From Utricularia gibba (taxonomy: Eukaryota > Streptophyta > Magnoliopsida > Lamiales > Lentibulariaceae), in contig NEEC01000020.1 of assembly GCA_002189035.1 (NCBI GenBank), positions 868,001 through 932,000 of the forward strand: a DNA stretch of 64,000 bases. The letters are read 5' to 3'. The translations under genes and the position numbers were made by a program. The notes below the pieces were generated by a model that searched no databases, was not told the origin of the DNA, and saw only the letters and a program-made list of their open reading frames with translations. Of the stretch, positions 47,172-60,004 are shown piece by piece. Position 1 is the first letter of the stretch. Each line of letters starts with the position of its first letter.

Positions 47172-49545
47172 TTACATTTGGGAGCTGTTTTCCTTGAGGC
47201 TTTCAGCAATTCTTCCCGATACACAGAGAGCAGTTGCTAGGATAGTGACCATGGGATTAACACCCACAGCACTAGGGAGAAGGCTTCCATCGCAAACGAA
47301 CAAATTCTCAGCTTCCCAGCTCTCCCCACGTTCATCTACTGCCCCTTCTTCTTCATTCTGCCCCATTCTGCAGCTTCCCATCTGATGAGCTGAGCCGAAA
47401 ATGTTCCAATACTTTGATTTTGCCTTCGGTCCTCCTGCAGGCGCTACACTGTCCAAAAACTCTTCCAGCTCTTCCTGTTCAGTTCCTTCGCACTTGATGC
47501 TTTGTCCATCGCTTCTGAATGTACCAACTTCGGTGGCTCCTGCAGCAATAAGCATCCGCAATGCTTGTCTGATCCCAGCCTTGAGCTTCTCTCTGTCGAC
47601 TTCGCTCACCCCATATTTTATTTGCTTCTCCTTCAGCACCTCCCCTGATCCTTCATCTCTGGCTAGCGCAAACAACACAGCTGTTCTTGAGTACTTTCTG
47701 ATGTGATCATCAAACTTGCTTCTTGATTCCCAGGGGAACATCGCAGCGAATGAAGCTGGCCCAAAGGATGGAGCCTCGATTATCGCTATGGTTTTCTTTG
47801 CTTCTGCAGACTTTACCTTGTGCACGGAGGTTATGATTCCTCCCTGGAAACTTTTCCCTTCGAGCCCTGATATTGATTCCGGGAAGTATCCCCACACAAA
47901 CAAAACTGGATGGAGATGAAGGTTCCTTCCTATGTTCTTGTTCTTCAGACCACTGGATATCATCAATGGTGGAGTGGAAAGAGATCCACTGGCAGATATC
48001 GCAACTCTGGATTCGATCACCAGTTTCTTCCCAATGTTGATGTTTTCAGCACTTGCCACAACTCCTGTGCATTTTCTTCTCCTACTCCGGCCATCACTCT
48101 CCAGAATGAACCTTTCTGCCCTGCAGCCTGTGATAATCACTGCTCCGTGGTTCACAGCATCGACTAGAAAAGTGGAATCTGTTCCCTTCTTGTCACCCCA
48201 CCTGCAACCGTAACCACAAGAACCACAGAAATGATCTGATGAAGAGTTCCTGGGCACGGTCTCCACTTCTAAGCCGAGTTTCTCACACCCCTTCCTGAGT
48301 ACTCGGTTCTGAAATCCTTCTTCATCACATTTGTCTGTAACACCTATTCGCTCGCAAACAGCATCCATCGCAGATTGGTATTCTTGGGAGTTGTATAGAG
48401 AAATCCTTTGTTCTCTGGACCATTCATGGAGGACATGATCAGGAGTTCTTATGCAAGCAGACCAGTTCACAGCGGAACCTCCACCAAGTGTTGATCCTGC
48501 AAAGATCATCATCTCACCATCTACAGTGGATAAAAGTCCCCCAGATTCGTATAGTTCGCGCAATGAAGGTCCTTCCAGCCCCGAATAATCCTCTGCAACG
48601 AAGTAGTTGCCTTTCTCAAGAACAACAACTTTGTAGCCTGCTTTTGCGAGCACTGCTGCAGCAACACCACCCCCACAACCAGATCCCACTATTACTACAT
48701 CGCATTTGACCTTGTAGGAATTTTCATATGAATCTTCTGTCACAGGTAAGCCTTTCTGAATCAAAGATTGTTTCAAAGATGACTCGTTACTATAGATGAG
48801 CTCTATTATTCCCTTCTCAAGTGGTCTTTCTTTCCCATTACTGTGCAGCCTTTTGACCTCTTCTACGTGGTAACCAACAGCTTCCCAAGATGGGTTCCTC
48901 GAATTCTCATCAATCTGGGTAACAAAACAAGTGTTATTGAGCGCAAGTGGGGTGTGGTTTTAGTTTCATAGATGAGTAAGAAAGAAACTGAGCGGCTACC
49001 CACCCTGGAAAAGAAGGAGTAAATGACCATGATCTTCAGAGCCAAAAAAGTAACTCTTAAAGGCAGAAAAGTTGCTTCCTTGCTCCATTTCTGAAGAATG
49101 GATTCCCTCTTTGTCAATGACAGATCTGAGAATTTATGCACAAACGGCCATTCCCCATCTAAACAGTCAAACCCACAGAGCAAAAGTGTTCCAAAAGTGC
49201 CTGAGAGGAGCCACAAAACTAACTTCACAACAAGAACGACTTCCGGTTTCCCCCTCTCAGCCAGCATCTCCGCCACCTGCAACACAAACTTCCCACTCCA
49301 GAAAGAAGAAATGGGAAGAAAAAAAAAATCGAGAACAAACAAACCTCTTGAGGGAAGACGGAAGCATTAGAAAGATTTGGATTGTGTTCATCATCAGAAA
49401 GAGGAGGAATTAGAGTTTCACAAATAGCAGCCAGGGCCTGGATCTGATTTGAAGAGAAGCCATGGTTGATAATGCTGCTGCCACGACTCTGCAACAAAGA
49501 ATGAGGCTGTGGTCGCCCTTCTTCTTTTTCCACACCCATACTCAT
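47172..49545 (-). CDS. FAO: Long-chain-alcohol oxidase (FAO), GMC oxidoreductase
   Basis: FAO enzymes are membrane-bound flavoproteins that oxidise long-chain fatty alcohols to aldehydes with release of hydrogen peroxide. Three exons fit in phase: 49545-49345, 49276-49004 and 48914-47172, 738 residues, the usual length. Visible: an N-terminal block ([19 protein letters not shown]), two hydrophobic segments (about 78-101, [20 protein letters not shown], and about 141-157), the FAD Rossmann motif [20 protein letters not shown] (about 232-251), GGGSAVNW, and the GMC C-terminal [10 protein letters not shown] and [13 protein letters not shown]. The ATG at 49545 is the first in frame after non-ATG codons. 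No disruption is seen. The exact paralogue (FAO1, 3, 4A or 4B) is not resolved. Confidence 0.93.
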
Positions 49546-51056
49546 ATCTCTCCCTTGTTCAACTGCAGGCAAAACCAGAGCAGGAGACTCTCACCCTTCC
49601 TTGACTTTCCTCCCTTTTCCGTGAAGAAAATTGCATCCCAAGTCCAACTGATTCCTCTGAAGTAACTCCATTGGAAAACGGGAAGTGATGCCATCTTTTC
49701 TCTCACCCCTACGCCTATGAAAACGAAAAGACATATTTTATTATTTCTTAGGTTTATAGTAATAATATGAAATAATTCAATTAATTGATTTCAATAAAAC
49801 CATATTTCTAATCATTTTCTTAAAATGAATGCCCGAATTTTGGAATTCACATAAAACAAATTTAAAATACGAAATTTTATAAAATTTTGATGAAATTTAA
49901 AATATCCGCCAAAATCTCACATACAATGTGTGAATCAAGTTTATATCAGTATGTAAGCTTACTCTTATGTATGTATAAATCCCAAGTATTTAATTTTTTA
50001 CACAAATTTTGAATATGTTACTTTAAAGTAATGCTACTCAATAATCATTATACATTATAAATTATGAATTAATATTATAGAATCAAATGCATTATTAAAA
50101 TTATTTTATTTCTCATGATAATTAATATTTTTCTTGTATACAATCTTATCTTCTACAATTCACACTCTTATAAAAAAAATAGGTTAAATATGTCTTGATA
50201 ACATTATTTGATTGAGTTTTTCTCCTTAGCTAATTGAAAAGATTCTTGGATTTTCTCACATACTTTTAGAATTTAATGATACTAAAAAATATGTTGACAA
50301 AAAAAATATGTAAAAATGAAAGCAAACAAAATCTTCATATCGTAAGGTTCTTTCAAGGTTTGGTATTCATATCATTTTATAGAGAAAATATTTTTGTGAT
50401 TTTTTTTATGTATCGATCTTCTATTTAAATATTTTAACATTTATTTAAACCTCTAATCTAGAATCAAATCTTCATCTTTGGACTTCTCTTAAATTCAAAT
50501 TTGATCTCCAACAAATCTGCCTACTTAAACCATGATTTCACTTCAATTTGGATTAAAATAATCATTACAAGTTACAAAACATATTTTTTCAAAAAGATAA
50601 AATGATTATAAAATATGTAAAAATCATTTAAAAATGTAATAAAAACTAAATATACGGAAACAAAACTCCGAACCAACCACTCTTCTTTAAGTCACTCCCC
50701 CTTGAGATCGACCCACCAAAATCCAAATTCGTCTTTGAGATCCACAAAAAAGAAAGTGTTTTTTTTTTTCTCTTTTGCATTTTGCGAAACGGACGGGGCA
50801 ACACATTGACCACAATTTGACTTGGAGAATAAAATTTTGGTTTCAAATGGACGTTTTTAAAGGATAAGTGTGGATTTTCTTATTTTACAATAAAGTTAAT
50901 ATTTATTTCTGATTAATTTTGGATGTCATCCATCCTTTTTTTTGGTAAGAAAATTACAAACTACTCTCTAATTATTTATGTCCATTTGTTCACAGTCTCT
51001 ACTCCTACACCCGGTGGGTTTGTATATTTTATTATATTTATTTTAGAACATGTAAG

Positions 51057-51095
<39 letters not shown>

Positions 51096-53529
51096 AATAG
51101 TAGAATTTGTGTCGCATATTTGGGTTTGTAGTTATAATGCAATGATTCTCCTATTTTACATAAATTTACGTATTCAATGCATGAATTCACTGATACACAT
51201 AATGATTCATGTATAAGTATCCAATAAATTTTTATTAAAAAGATTTTTTTAAAAAAATATAAATATTATTATTCAATAAACTCATTCAATTCTATAATTA
51301 TAATTTTATTTCATTTCACTAGTGATTGTATGAATTACCTTTTTTAATTAAGATTAAAATTATGTTATTCGCTAATTTAATTTTGATATTTCCTATATTA
51401 GATTTCTTTTTTAAACACTGATTAATATATTAATTTAATATTTTTTTATTAATAATGATATTTAAAAGTTCATATATCAAGTTAATTTATTTGTTATTAT
51501 ATAATTTTATTTTAAACTTTACGTATTTTTAATAAATAATTTATATTTTAAATGTAGATTCATCTGAGTTTCATGAATCTCCATATTACTATCCGTGTTC
51601 CTCCAAATCCGTGAATCATAGGCTTGTAGCTATGAATCATAAAAAGTTTTTAATAAAATAATTTTAAAAAAATTCAATATTTAATATAAAAATAAAAAAG
51701 TCAAAATCCATACATAACCCAATGTACGTGCAGGCATTCGGAGATATTTATGCAAATGGCTATGAATGAGTTGTCATTTATATTTTTTATTCTTGAAATA
51801 GTAAGCTAGTGGTTCTATAGAATAGAACTATTTTTAATTTTCCAAAACAAAAAAAAATCATTCATATACCATTTACTAATTTTTATTTTTAATTCTCAGT
51901 TAACAAAATTCCTGTCAATAATGCTTTTCCTTTTCTTTTCTATTTTAATTTATTTCTCCAAATTATTTTTCTATTTTTTTGCTTCTATCAGGTAGTTAAA
52001 ATATAATTACATTTATAGGAAGATATTCTAAAACAAGCTTTGTAGAGACATATGGCAAGCTTAGAAGATATTGAAAGTTTAAATAATAAATTTATGTTAT
52101 TAAATGATGTATTTTTTTTGTTAGATATACATTTTTTTATTTGATTAAAACTATTTTGATCATTTACATTTAAGTTTCTAATTGACTGAATTCTATTTTT
52201 TTTCCAGGATAAAAATCAAAATAGATAATCTTTGGACACATGCATGCCTGATAAGGCCCCCCTATAGTAAATGTGACTCATGAGATCTAATAGGCCCTAC
52301 ATGATAAGATCTCATTGATGGTATATGGTAAGACTTAATGAGTGGATAATTTAGAAATCTATCTATTTCAACTCATGCCATATACAAATCTACCCATCAT
52401 TTTTCTATCATATTTATAATATATATTTTAGTGTTGTTGATAAAATGCCATTTTTAGAACTTTTGGTTGATAAATACCACATTTCACTTTTTAGATTTTT
52501 ACTAATTCCAATGCATCAAAATTGGAAAAGAAAAAGTTTTATGAATAAAAAATGGTTTTTGTTAAAAATACCAAAAAATTGATATCATGAATAAAGATTT
52601 GTATATTAAACTTCTACCTTCTTCAATATGACAAATCTTCATATAAAATTTGTATTTTATCATAGTAAAAATTTAATAAAAATTTTCACAACTTCCATGC
52701 ACCTTTTATCATTTTATTGTAAATATTATAATTTATTTGTAATTGTAAAGTATTTTTACATCAGAATAAACTATTCTAATCAAAATTTAAGTAAAAAATA
52801 CTTATATTTAAAAAATGGTTTTAAAATAATTAATTCATTAAATTATTCTCCAATTATGTGAATGACATTTCCAATTATATTTAAATTATTATTTTTAATT
52901 GTATAATGATAAAAATAAATGAACAATCAAATAAAAATTAAAATATAGCAATTTTACATCTCCTGAAACAAAATTTAAAATAAAAATACTTTTCACATCA
53001 TTTTTACAATTATATATACATATTTTAATAAAATCTTGTTAAATTAAAAATATTATTTTATAAATAAAAGTGAAATATATAAACCAAAATTTTTAAAATG
53101 CTCTTTTATAAACTGAATTAAAATATACGTTATGAATATGATTTAGGGTTTAGGGTTGAAAATACGAGTGTTAATTAAAAATTAAAAATTAGATTAAATA
53201 TTGAAAATAAAATAGTGAGATAGAAATATAATGAAGAATAAATAAATATGATAAATGTGAGATGAAAGAGGAGAGAGGGTAGGTAGGTTTATAGGTAAAA
53301 TGGAGAACTTGGTAGATGTGTAAATAACCCTAATTACCCTTGCCACATGACTCTCAAAGCTGACAGATGCCCGTGAATCGCAAAGCAGCGGCCTTCCAAC
53401 ATAACGAGAAGGCCTTTAGGGGCAGCACAACGTGCAGGTGGGCAGTTGAGCGATCCAATCATCATGAAATAAAGATTTTACTTAGTGTGTTCTTCTAGTA
53501 ATGATTACATACTAAGATTGTAGAAAAAC
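49546..53529. other. AT-rich intergenic stretch, no gene recognised
   Basis: The first 150 bp are the probable FAO leader and promoter. The rest is very AT-rich. Frames at 50646-50846 and 52628-52861 have no domain. Confidence 0.5.
51061..51091. repeat. (TA)n microsatellite, 31 bp
   Basis: An uninterrupted alternating TA run. Confidence 0.95.
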
Positions 53530-53536
53530 GGACACT

Positions 53537-53645
53537 TTTGAAAAGTAATCATCTTGACATTCTCTATCACATACTAAGATCAAAATTTTATATATAGAGT
53601 GGTTGTTTTTCACACACATTAATAATAGGATGATTACTTTTCAAA
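53537..53645. repeat. 17-bp perfect inverted repeat with 75-bp spacer
   Basis: TTTGAAAAGTAATCATC (53537-53553) and GATGATTACTTTTCAAA (53629-53645) are exact reverse complements. A direct repeat ACATACTAAGAT occurs near 53507 and 53571. It may be a tiny MITE or the edge of the flanking retrotransposon. No target duplication was found. Confidence 0.6.
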
Positions 53646-54043
53646 TTTAGCCATAGAAAAATTGTAGTAGCAAAATAAGAGAAAAACTAACAACAAAGTA
53701 GAGCACATCGACCCCAAATTGATGTCCTTGAGAAAAATATAGCTGCTAGCATTCTTGTAATCTAAATCACTACAAAACAAGCATCTACAAGAAAGGATTT
53801 GCAGAAAACTGGATGTGTAAACTTGAAGGCTTATTGTTTTTGAACTAATTACATTCATATTTATATAGGAAAATTGTAACCGTTAACTTTATAGAAGAAG
53901 CCGTTGTCTTGTCTCCATATCCTTAACTTCAGTGGATATGGGCTTCTCTCAATGGGCCGAGATTGTCTATCCATCATCTTGATACTCTGCACTTGACTGG
54001 AGCCCAAACAATCAAGCTCAGTGTTATGGTCAGAAATCAATAA

Positions 54044-54746
54044 TGTTAAGGAAAGCTGATTTCCGAGTTATAGGGCCGAATCGATGGGGTCCAAGTTATT
54101 ATGCTTGGGTATTATGGGTTGTAATATTGATGGAAAAGATTAATGAGACACAGAGTTTTACATGGAAACCATCGAGTGACAGAAAAACCATGGAACTGAT
54201 GGAGCTCGCCGGAAAATGAAATCCACTAACGAAAGATAAGGGAAGAACACAAGTAGAATATTGAGAGATCAACCCCCTCTTTTTCTAACTTCATGATATT
54301 TATAGGGAGAGCTGATCTGACTGAATTCTACGTGGGTTGGCTACTTTCTGCACCAGGTGATTGTACCTATGATTCTAGTGACAGATAACCACCGAATGCT
54401 CTTTCATTCCTGCGGTTCGACTGCTTTCAGACTATCAATACAGCCGCCGCTGGCCGACTCTGATAGTTATCAGTCTGTCGGCTTGCAGCAGACTGTCAGG
54501 ATAGATCAAAGATCTTTTTCAACTGATTTTGTCCAAGAGAGAAGCCGATTTTTAACCCCTGATTTATCGATTCATAGTGACGTCTTCCTTTTGCTTCCAC
54601 GTGGCCTATGCTGATTTAGAGTCCTATCACTCGGGTTCTTGAACGAGAGCGTCGTCTTCCCCTCTTTGTTCACATTCTTACTATGAATCTCTCCGGTTTC
54701 TAGATCTTGAGTCAATTAGTGTTTCATGGAAACCTTAATTGGATCA
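54044..54746 (-). mobile_element. Probable 3' LTR of the outer copia element
   Basis: On the minus strand it starts TGATCCAATTAAGG, directly after a polypurine-type stretch (AAGGAGGAATTTTAGAAG). It has a promoter-like TATAAATATCATG (about 54290) and could end ...CTTTCCTTAACA at 54044, giving TG...CA ends. The other LTR lies beyond the window, so the ends cannot be checked by pairing. A second TATA-like motif at about 53862 allows a longer LTR. Confidence 0.45.
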
Positions 54747-54780
54747 TAATCTTCTAAAATTCCTCCTTGATGATCCAATT
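54737..54780. repeat. 11-bp inverted repeat around the outer element's polypurine tract
   Basis: AATTGGATCAT (54737-54747) and ATGATCCAATT (54770-54780) are exact reverse complements separated by 22 bp that include the polypurine-type stretch. Confidence 0.7.
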
Positions 54781-57700
54781 GAGTGTTTTCTTCGATTTCC
54801 AAAGAATTCCTCCTCAACCCTAACATCTCTCGTACCTTGCAGAAATTGACTAAGAAGAGACATTTTGTTAAAATATCCATTGCTTGCTTCTATGCTAGTA
54901 TGCACTCTAACTAAATTGATGACTCTTTCACGTACTCTCGAAGGACATGATATTTTACCTTTATATGGTTAGTGTACCCCAATGATCTTGAGGATTATTA
55001 GCTTGTCGATATTGATGCATAGATCTTCAAAAATTTTGATTAACCATTGTGCGTAATTTGCAATAGCAGCACCAACCATGTACTCAACTTCAGTCAAAGA
55101 CTAGGCGATGGAGTTTTGCTTTTTGTTGTTCCAGGTGAAGGTTGCTGATCCTAAATGAAATAGGTACCTAGTAGTCGAACTACAAAGTTGGAATCCATGA
55201 AGCCTTGTAGAGAAGGGTTAGTTCATGTTTTAAAGTATAATCTGAGTGTAGAGGTTAAGGTACTTGATAATTTTTTTTTGCAACCTCCATGTGTATATGA
55301 TATGGTTTATGCATGAATCCAAAGAAATAAGATACTGCAAATGTGATGTCAGGTCGAGTGGCAGTTAGATATAGCAGTGCACCAATGAGTCGTTGATACT
55401 CCTATGGGTTAGGATATTCATTCTCTGCAATTTTATGTTTCTATTTGATCTTTGAAGGGAATTGAACCGAGCCTTCTTTTGCTCCTTGAAGACCATATTT
55501 AATAAGTAGGTCTTTGATATATATTTTTTGATTTACAATGATGTAATCATTGCCTTGCAGGATCTCCATACTGAGAAAATATCTAGTTAGACCAAGATCC
55601 ACAAGTTCGAAGCAGGATTTCAGTAAGGTCTTTTGTGCTTCAATGACGTTAGGATTATTGTCTGTTATCATAATGTTATCAATGTGTAGAGAGATAATAA
55701 CCTTGCCTACTGTTGAGTCGAGTACATACAATGTAGTGTCGTTTTTGCTCCTGGTATAGTTGAGTTGGATAAAATAGAAATCAATAGTCGAATACCATTC
55801 ATTGGGCACTTGTTTCAATCCATAAAGTGCCTTTTTTTAATTTAAGAAATTTTTTATTCCCATCTTTGATTTCATAACCGAGAGGAGGATGGATATATAT
55901 CTCCTCGGATAATTCACCATTGAGAAACACATATTTGATATCCAAGTGATGAAGTTTCCAATTATAGCAAGTGAACAAGGCTATGATCAATTTGATGGTG
56001 TCAAACCGAGCCACAGGGGAAAAAGTCTCACAATAATCTATCCCTGCCTGTTGAAGATATCATTTGGCTACAATGTGGTACTTGAATCTATTGTGAATAC
56101 CATTTGCATTTAACTTTTCCTTGTATATCCATTTCAGATTTAGAACTTTGGCTACTTCAGGTTTGTCTACCACCTCCATACATTATGAGCATGAATAGAG
56201 TTGAGTTACTCTTCCATCGATTTCTTCCATTTAGGTAATTTCATGATATCAATAGCACGTTGTCCTTCAAGCATTAGATGAGTACAACTAATGATATCAT
56301 TGATAGATCGATATTTCTAGATTAGGGGTATATTAGAGTCACTGAGGTAATCCTAATTATCACTTAGACCGTTGCTTTGAAAGTGATGGATATGACTATC
56401 ATCAGATTCATAGTCATGAGGAGTAGCTTGCATATATTCTTTTGTCACTACTGAGAGTAGTCTAGGCACAAACCCAATGAGAGGTATGCCTCTTGTATTT
56501 ACAATAGTATTAGAACTGGATTTGGCTTCTGAGTTTGAGATATCTATAGGTTCTCAGCTACTTCTTGGTTCATACACTGAAGTTGATGTGTGGTCGTTTG
56601 CTAAGTCCTCATGAGCTTCATGCATGCGGAGAGGAGATCCTAGTATGTCTAGGGTTCTTAAGGTGCTTACTAGTAGGAAGTTATGAGGAGTCTTTTCTGA
56701 TACAACTGTGTTTTCTATAGGATTTGTGCTAAGAAGCGGCGGAGCATCCAAATGTTCAGATGTATCCCATTCTGCACAAAGTCTTCTTGATTTATCAGTG
56801 GTATTTGCTGGCTCCACCATTCTAGATTGGTTTTGTATAGTGTATAGTTACGGGTATACCCAACATGAGTAGCTGTGACATTATCATTAGTACATATAGC
56901 TGTGGAATGTGAAGATGAGTTTGACGAGCTCACAATATTCTGAGAAATCTTACTATAGGTTTCTTGCTTGGAGAACATATTGAAGACGTTTATGATTGGA
57001 GCGATTGACTGAGACTAAGAGGTCAGATCTTTCCAATCAAAACTTTTACCTTCATCTACGACAATGTCTCTACTGATTTCCATCTTGTTTGGGGTAAAAT
57101 TTAAGACTCGATATGCTTTTCTTGTGTCAGAGTAGCCCAAAAATATTCCTACATCTGATTTTTTGTCTAGCTTGATATGAAGTTCTTTAGGCTTGAGTAT
57201 ATGATAGATAGATACGAAAATTCTGAAGTGCTCCAAATCAGGTTTTTTGTTGAGCTTGAGTTCACAAGGTGATTTCCCTACTGTTGTGCCTTTAGATGGT
57301 AAACAATTGAGAATATATACTTCAGTGTTGACTGCTTCACCCTAAAACATAAGAAGCAGATTCTTCTCATATAAGAGACATTGTGTCATATTCATGATAC
57401 TACGGTTTTTCCTCTCAAAGGTACCATTCTATTGCAGGGTATACGGAGCAGTGAGTTGGTGAATGATTCCATGGGTTTCACAAAGATTTTTTAGAACTAT
57501 AGATGAGTATTCACCTCCATTGTCAGATCTCGAGGTGAGTATTTTCCTACTACTCATGAGCTTCTGCCATAACCTTAAATATTGCAAAGTAGTGTAGAAC
57601 CTCTTATTTTCATTTGAGTAGATATATCCATGTATATTTGGAAAACTCATCAATGAATAAGACATAGTATCTATTTCCCCCGTTTGATGCTACATTCATT

Positions 57701-57943
57701 GGTCCATATACATCTGTGACTACTAGATTTATTTTGTGAGTATTAGATGAGCCATTTCGCGGGAAAGGTTTTCTAACCTGCTTGCATTGAAGGCATATAT
57801 TACATAACTTATCATGATAGGTAAGGTGAGATATATCTTCGGCTAGGTCTCAGTCCTTTAAGGTGTTTATAGAGCCATAGTGGTGATGTCTGAGTCTTCT
57901 GTGCCACAGGTCAGATTTTAGGGTAGCCATCATACAAATAGAG
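54747..57943 (-). pseudogene. Outer Ty1/copia element: integrase, reverse transcriptase and RNase H part of the polyprotein, broken
   Basis: Read from right to left on the minus strand it has LWHRRLRH (pre-integrase), the integrase core with SRSDNGGEYSS (57480-57540), and the integrase C-terminal FLGYSDTRKAYRV (57015-57236). A variable linker follows, then reverse transcriptase FSPVARFDTIKLIIAL and IKYVFLNGELSEEIYIHPP (55799-56050). The next part has HIDN where YVDD is expected (about 55675-55690), and RLIGALLYLTATRPDITF (about 55330-55400). An RNase H-like end reaches about 54830. Many stops and frame changes interrupt it. It is inactive. Confidence 0.8.
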
Positions 57944-57948
57944 GATTG
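57944..57948. repeat. Left target-site duplication (GATTG) of the inner copia element
   Basis: GATTG directly precedes the left LTR and is identical to 62864-62868. Confidence 0.8.
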
Positions 57949-58134
57949 TAAACAAAATAGAGAATGTACGAAACAAAACAGCGTTCTTCTGTAACAAACT
58001 CAAACAAAATAGAAAATCACAACCAGTATTTAAAGCAACAAATTAAAGCAATCGGGTCTCATAGTCGGGTCATTTTGAAACGGGTCCTTCTTCTCCATCC
58101 AGTCCACGTAACCCAATAGCAGCTGTTCTCTTCA
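57949..58134 (-). repeat. 3' LTR of the inner copia element
   Basis: 186 bp, same length as the 5' LTR at 62678-62863, with about 14 mismatches by eye. Confidence 0.9.
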
Positions 58135-58534
58135 CCCCCTCCTCAAGCGAGTGTGAGAGAGACCGCAGCCCGAGCTTGCCAACTATGGTGATGAAGGGTA
58201 AGGAGTCTAACGCTTTGGTGAAAATATCAGCCAGTTGCTGTTTAGTGGGAGTATAGATCGGAAGGAGAAAACCGAGCTTGTACTGATCCCGAACAACATG
58301 GCAGTCTATTTCGATGTGTTTGGTCCTCTCGTGGAAAACCGGATTGGCCGTGATATGTATCGCAGACTGGTTGTCGCACTGCAGGGGAATAGGAGTAGAA
58401 AATGATTCACGTAAGTCCCGTAAGAGATATGAGACCCAGAGAAGCTCCATAGTAGTCACGACCATACTTCTATACTCAAGTTCGGCGGACGAGCGAGAAG
58501 CCAGGCTCTGCTTCTTAGTTTTCCAGGAAATCAA
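58070..58534 (-). pseudogene. Inner copia element: RNase H domain
   Basis: The frame begins with KKQSLASRSSAELEYRSM, the copia RNase H signature, and continues with LQCDNQSAIHITANPVFHER and the conserved HIEIDCHVVRD and LADIFTKAL. The frame differs from that of gag, so a shift lies between it and the reverse transcriptase. The last codons run into the 3' LTR. Confidence 0.85.
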
Positions 58535-58744
58535 GCAATTACCATAGAAGATGCAAAAACCAGTTACTGACCTTCGAGTGGTAGTGCAAGCCCCTCAATC
58601 AGCATCACAGTACGCCTCAAGAGAAGGCTTGGCTACATAGGGATAAAACAGCCCGAGTGACCTAGTATGGGAAAGATAGCTCAAGAGATGTTTCACTGCA
58701 ATCCAATGCTCCAAACCTAGGCAGTGCACAAATTAGGACAGCTG

Positions 58745-59480
58745 CTAGACGACAAAGGTGATATCAGGGCGAGCAAAATTCAGATAGAGCAATCTGCCCA
58801 CAATAGCACGATACTCATCAATATTGATGGCATCACCGAGTCCCTGATCAGAAAACTTGAAACTACGCGGCATAGGAGTGACCATAGAGGAGGATAGCAT
58901 GGAGGCCAGAGGCTGCAAGAAAATCAGAGATGTAGCGTCACTGAGACAAGAACATACCATCAGAAGCCCTTGTCAATTCAATCCCTAAAAAGAATTGGGC
59001 AACACCAAGATCTTTAATAGTGAATCTGTGATGCAAAGCTGCCTTTAATTGCGTAATATCATCCAACGAAGACCCAGCGAGCAGAATATCGTCCACATAA
59101 ACAAGGATCACCATAATAGAAGTCAAGTGACGGCGCACAAAGAAGCACGCATCAGAAGGACACTGAACGAAGTTTAAACCCAACAGAAATTTACTGATCT
59201 CAAGATTCCACTGGCGTGATGCCTGTTTGAAACCGTATAAAGATTTTTGAAGGAGGCAAACTTCTCCTTGCTTACAGGCATAGTCGTTCGGGGGATCCAT
59301 GTAAATTTCTTCATCAAGAAAACCATGAAGAAAGACGTTTTTAATGTCCACCTGATGAAGGCACCAAGAGTGCTTGATAGACAATGCGAATAGTAAGCGA
59401 ATGGAAGTGGCCTTCGTGACAAGAGTGAAACCCTTTGGCTACCATACGTGCCTTAAATTGTTCTAGCCGTCCATCAGGAA
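58745..59480 (-). pseudogene. Inner copia element: reverse transcriptase domain (RVT_2)
   Basis: The frame at 58938-59384 shows VDIKNVFLHGFLDEEIYMD, QKSLYGFKQASRQW and the intact catalytic VYVDDILLAG, then GVAQFFLGIELTR. A frame shift near 58950 moves the rest (IVGRLLYLNFARPDITFVV) to another frame (58745-58960). The catalytic motif is intact but the polyprotein is not. Confidence 0.85.
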
Positions 59481-60004
59481 GTCACTTGATTTTATATACC
59501 CATTTGCAACCGATGGCACGTTTCCCAGTAGGTAAGGGGACAATCTTCCAGGTCCCATTACGCTCAAGAGCCTAGACTTGTTGAGACATTGCAGTGCACC
59601 AATGCAGATGTTGGGATGCCTCTCGGCAAGTTTGAGGTTCTGCTAGCAAGGATGGATCACCCAGATCGAGAATGTCCACGTGGTAGGCATGAAAGTCATG
59701 CAGCCACGTAGGTGGGAGCCGGGCCCGCTGACTCCAACGGAGAACAGGGGAATCCGAATCTGGCAACTCAGCAGTTGCATCAATGATGGCTGCCGGAAGT
59801 TCGGCTATGATAGGACGCTCTAGAGAACCAGACCTTGTATGCATAGGAATTGAGGACAACTCGGTTTAAGACATATCACCATCGGAAAGGATGGGCACAG
59901 GGGGCTCATAAGGGAAGGAAGAGTCCCCTGTTGGTGCCTCATCGTCAGCAGGAAAAACTAACGGCAGGAGAACATCCAAAGAGTCCGCTGTAGATGTGTT
60001 CCCC
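59481..60004 (-). pseudogene. Inner copia element: linker between integrase and reverse transcriptase
   Basis: A low-complexity Pro/Ser/acidic linker, partly in the frame 59572-59859 (PVLRWSQRARLPPTWLHDF, the usual 'RRSSR..KPP.WL.D(F/Y)' step before the reverse transcriptase). At least one stop and one frame change are present. Confidence 0.7.

Noticed and set aside
53140-53160. GGTTTAGGGTTTAGGG-like sequence as an interstitial telomere
   Set aside because: Only about two repeat units are present, which is chance level.
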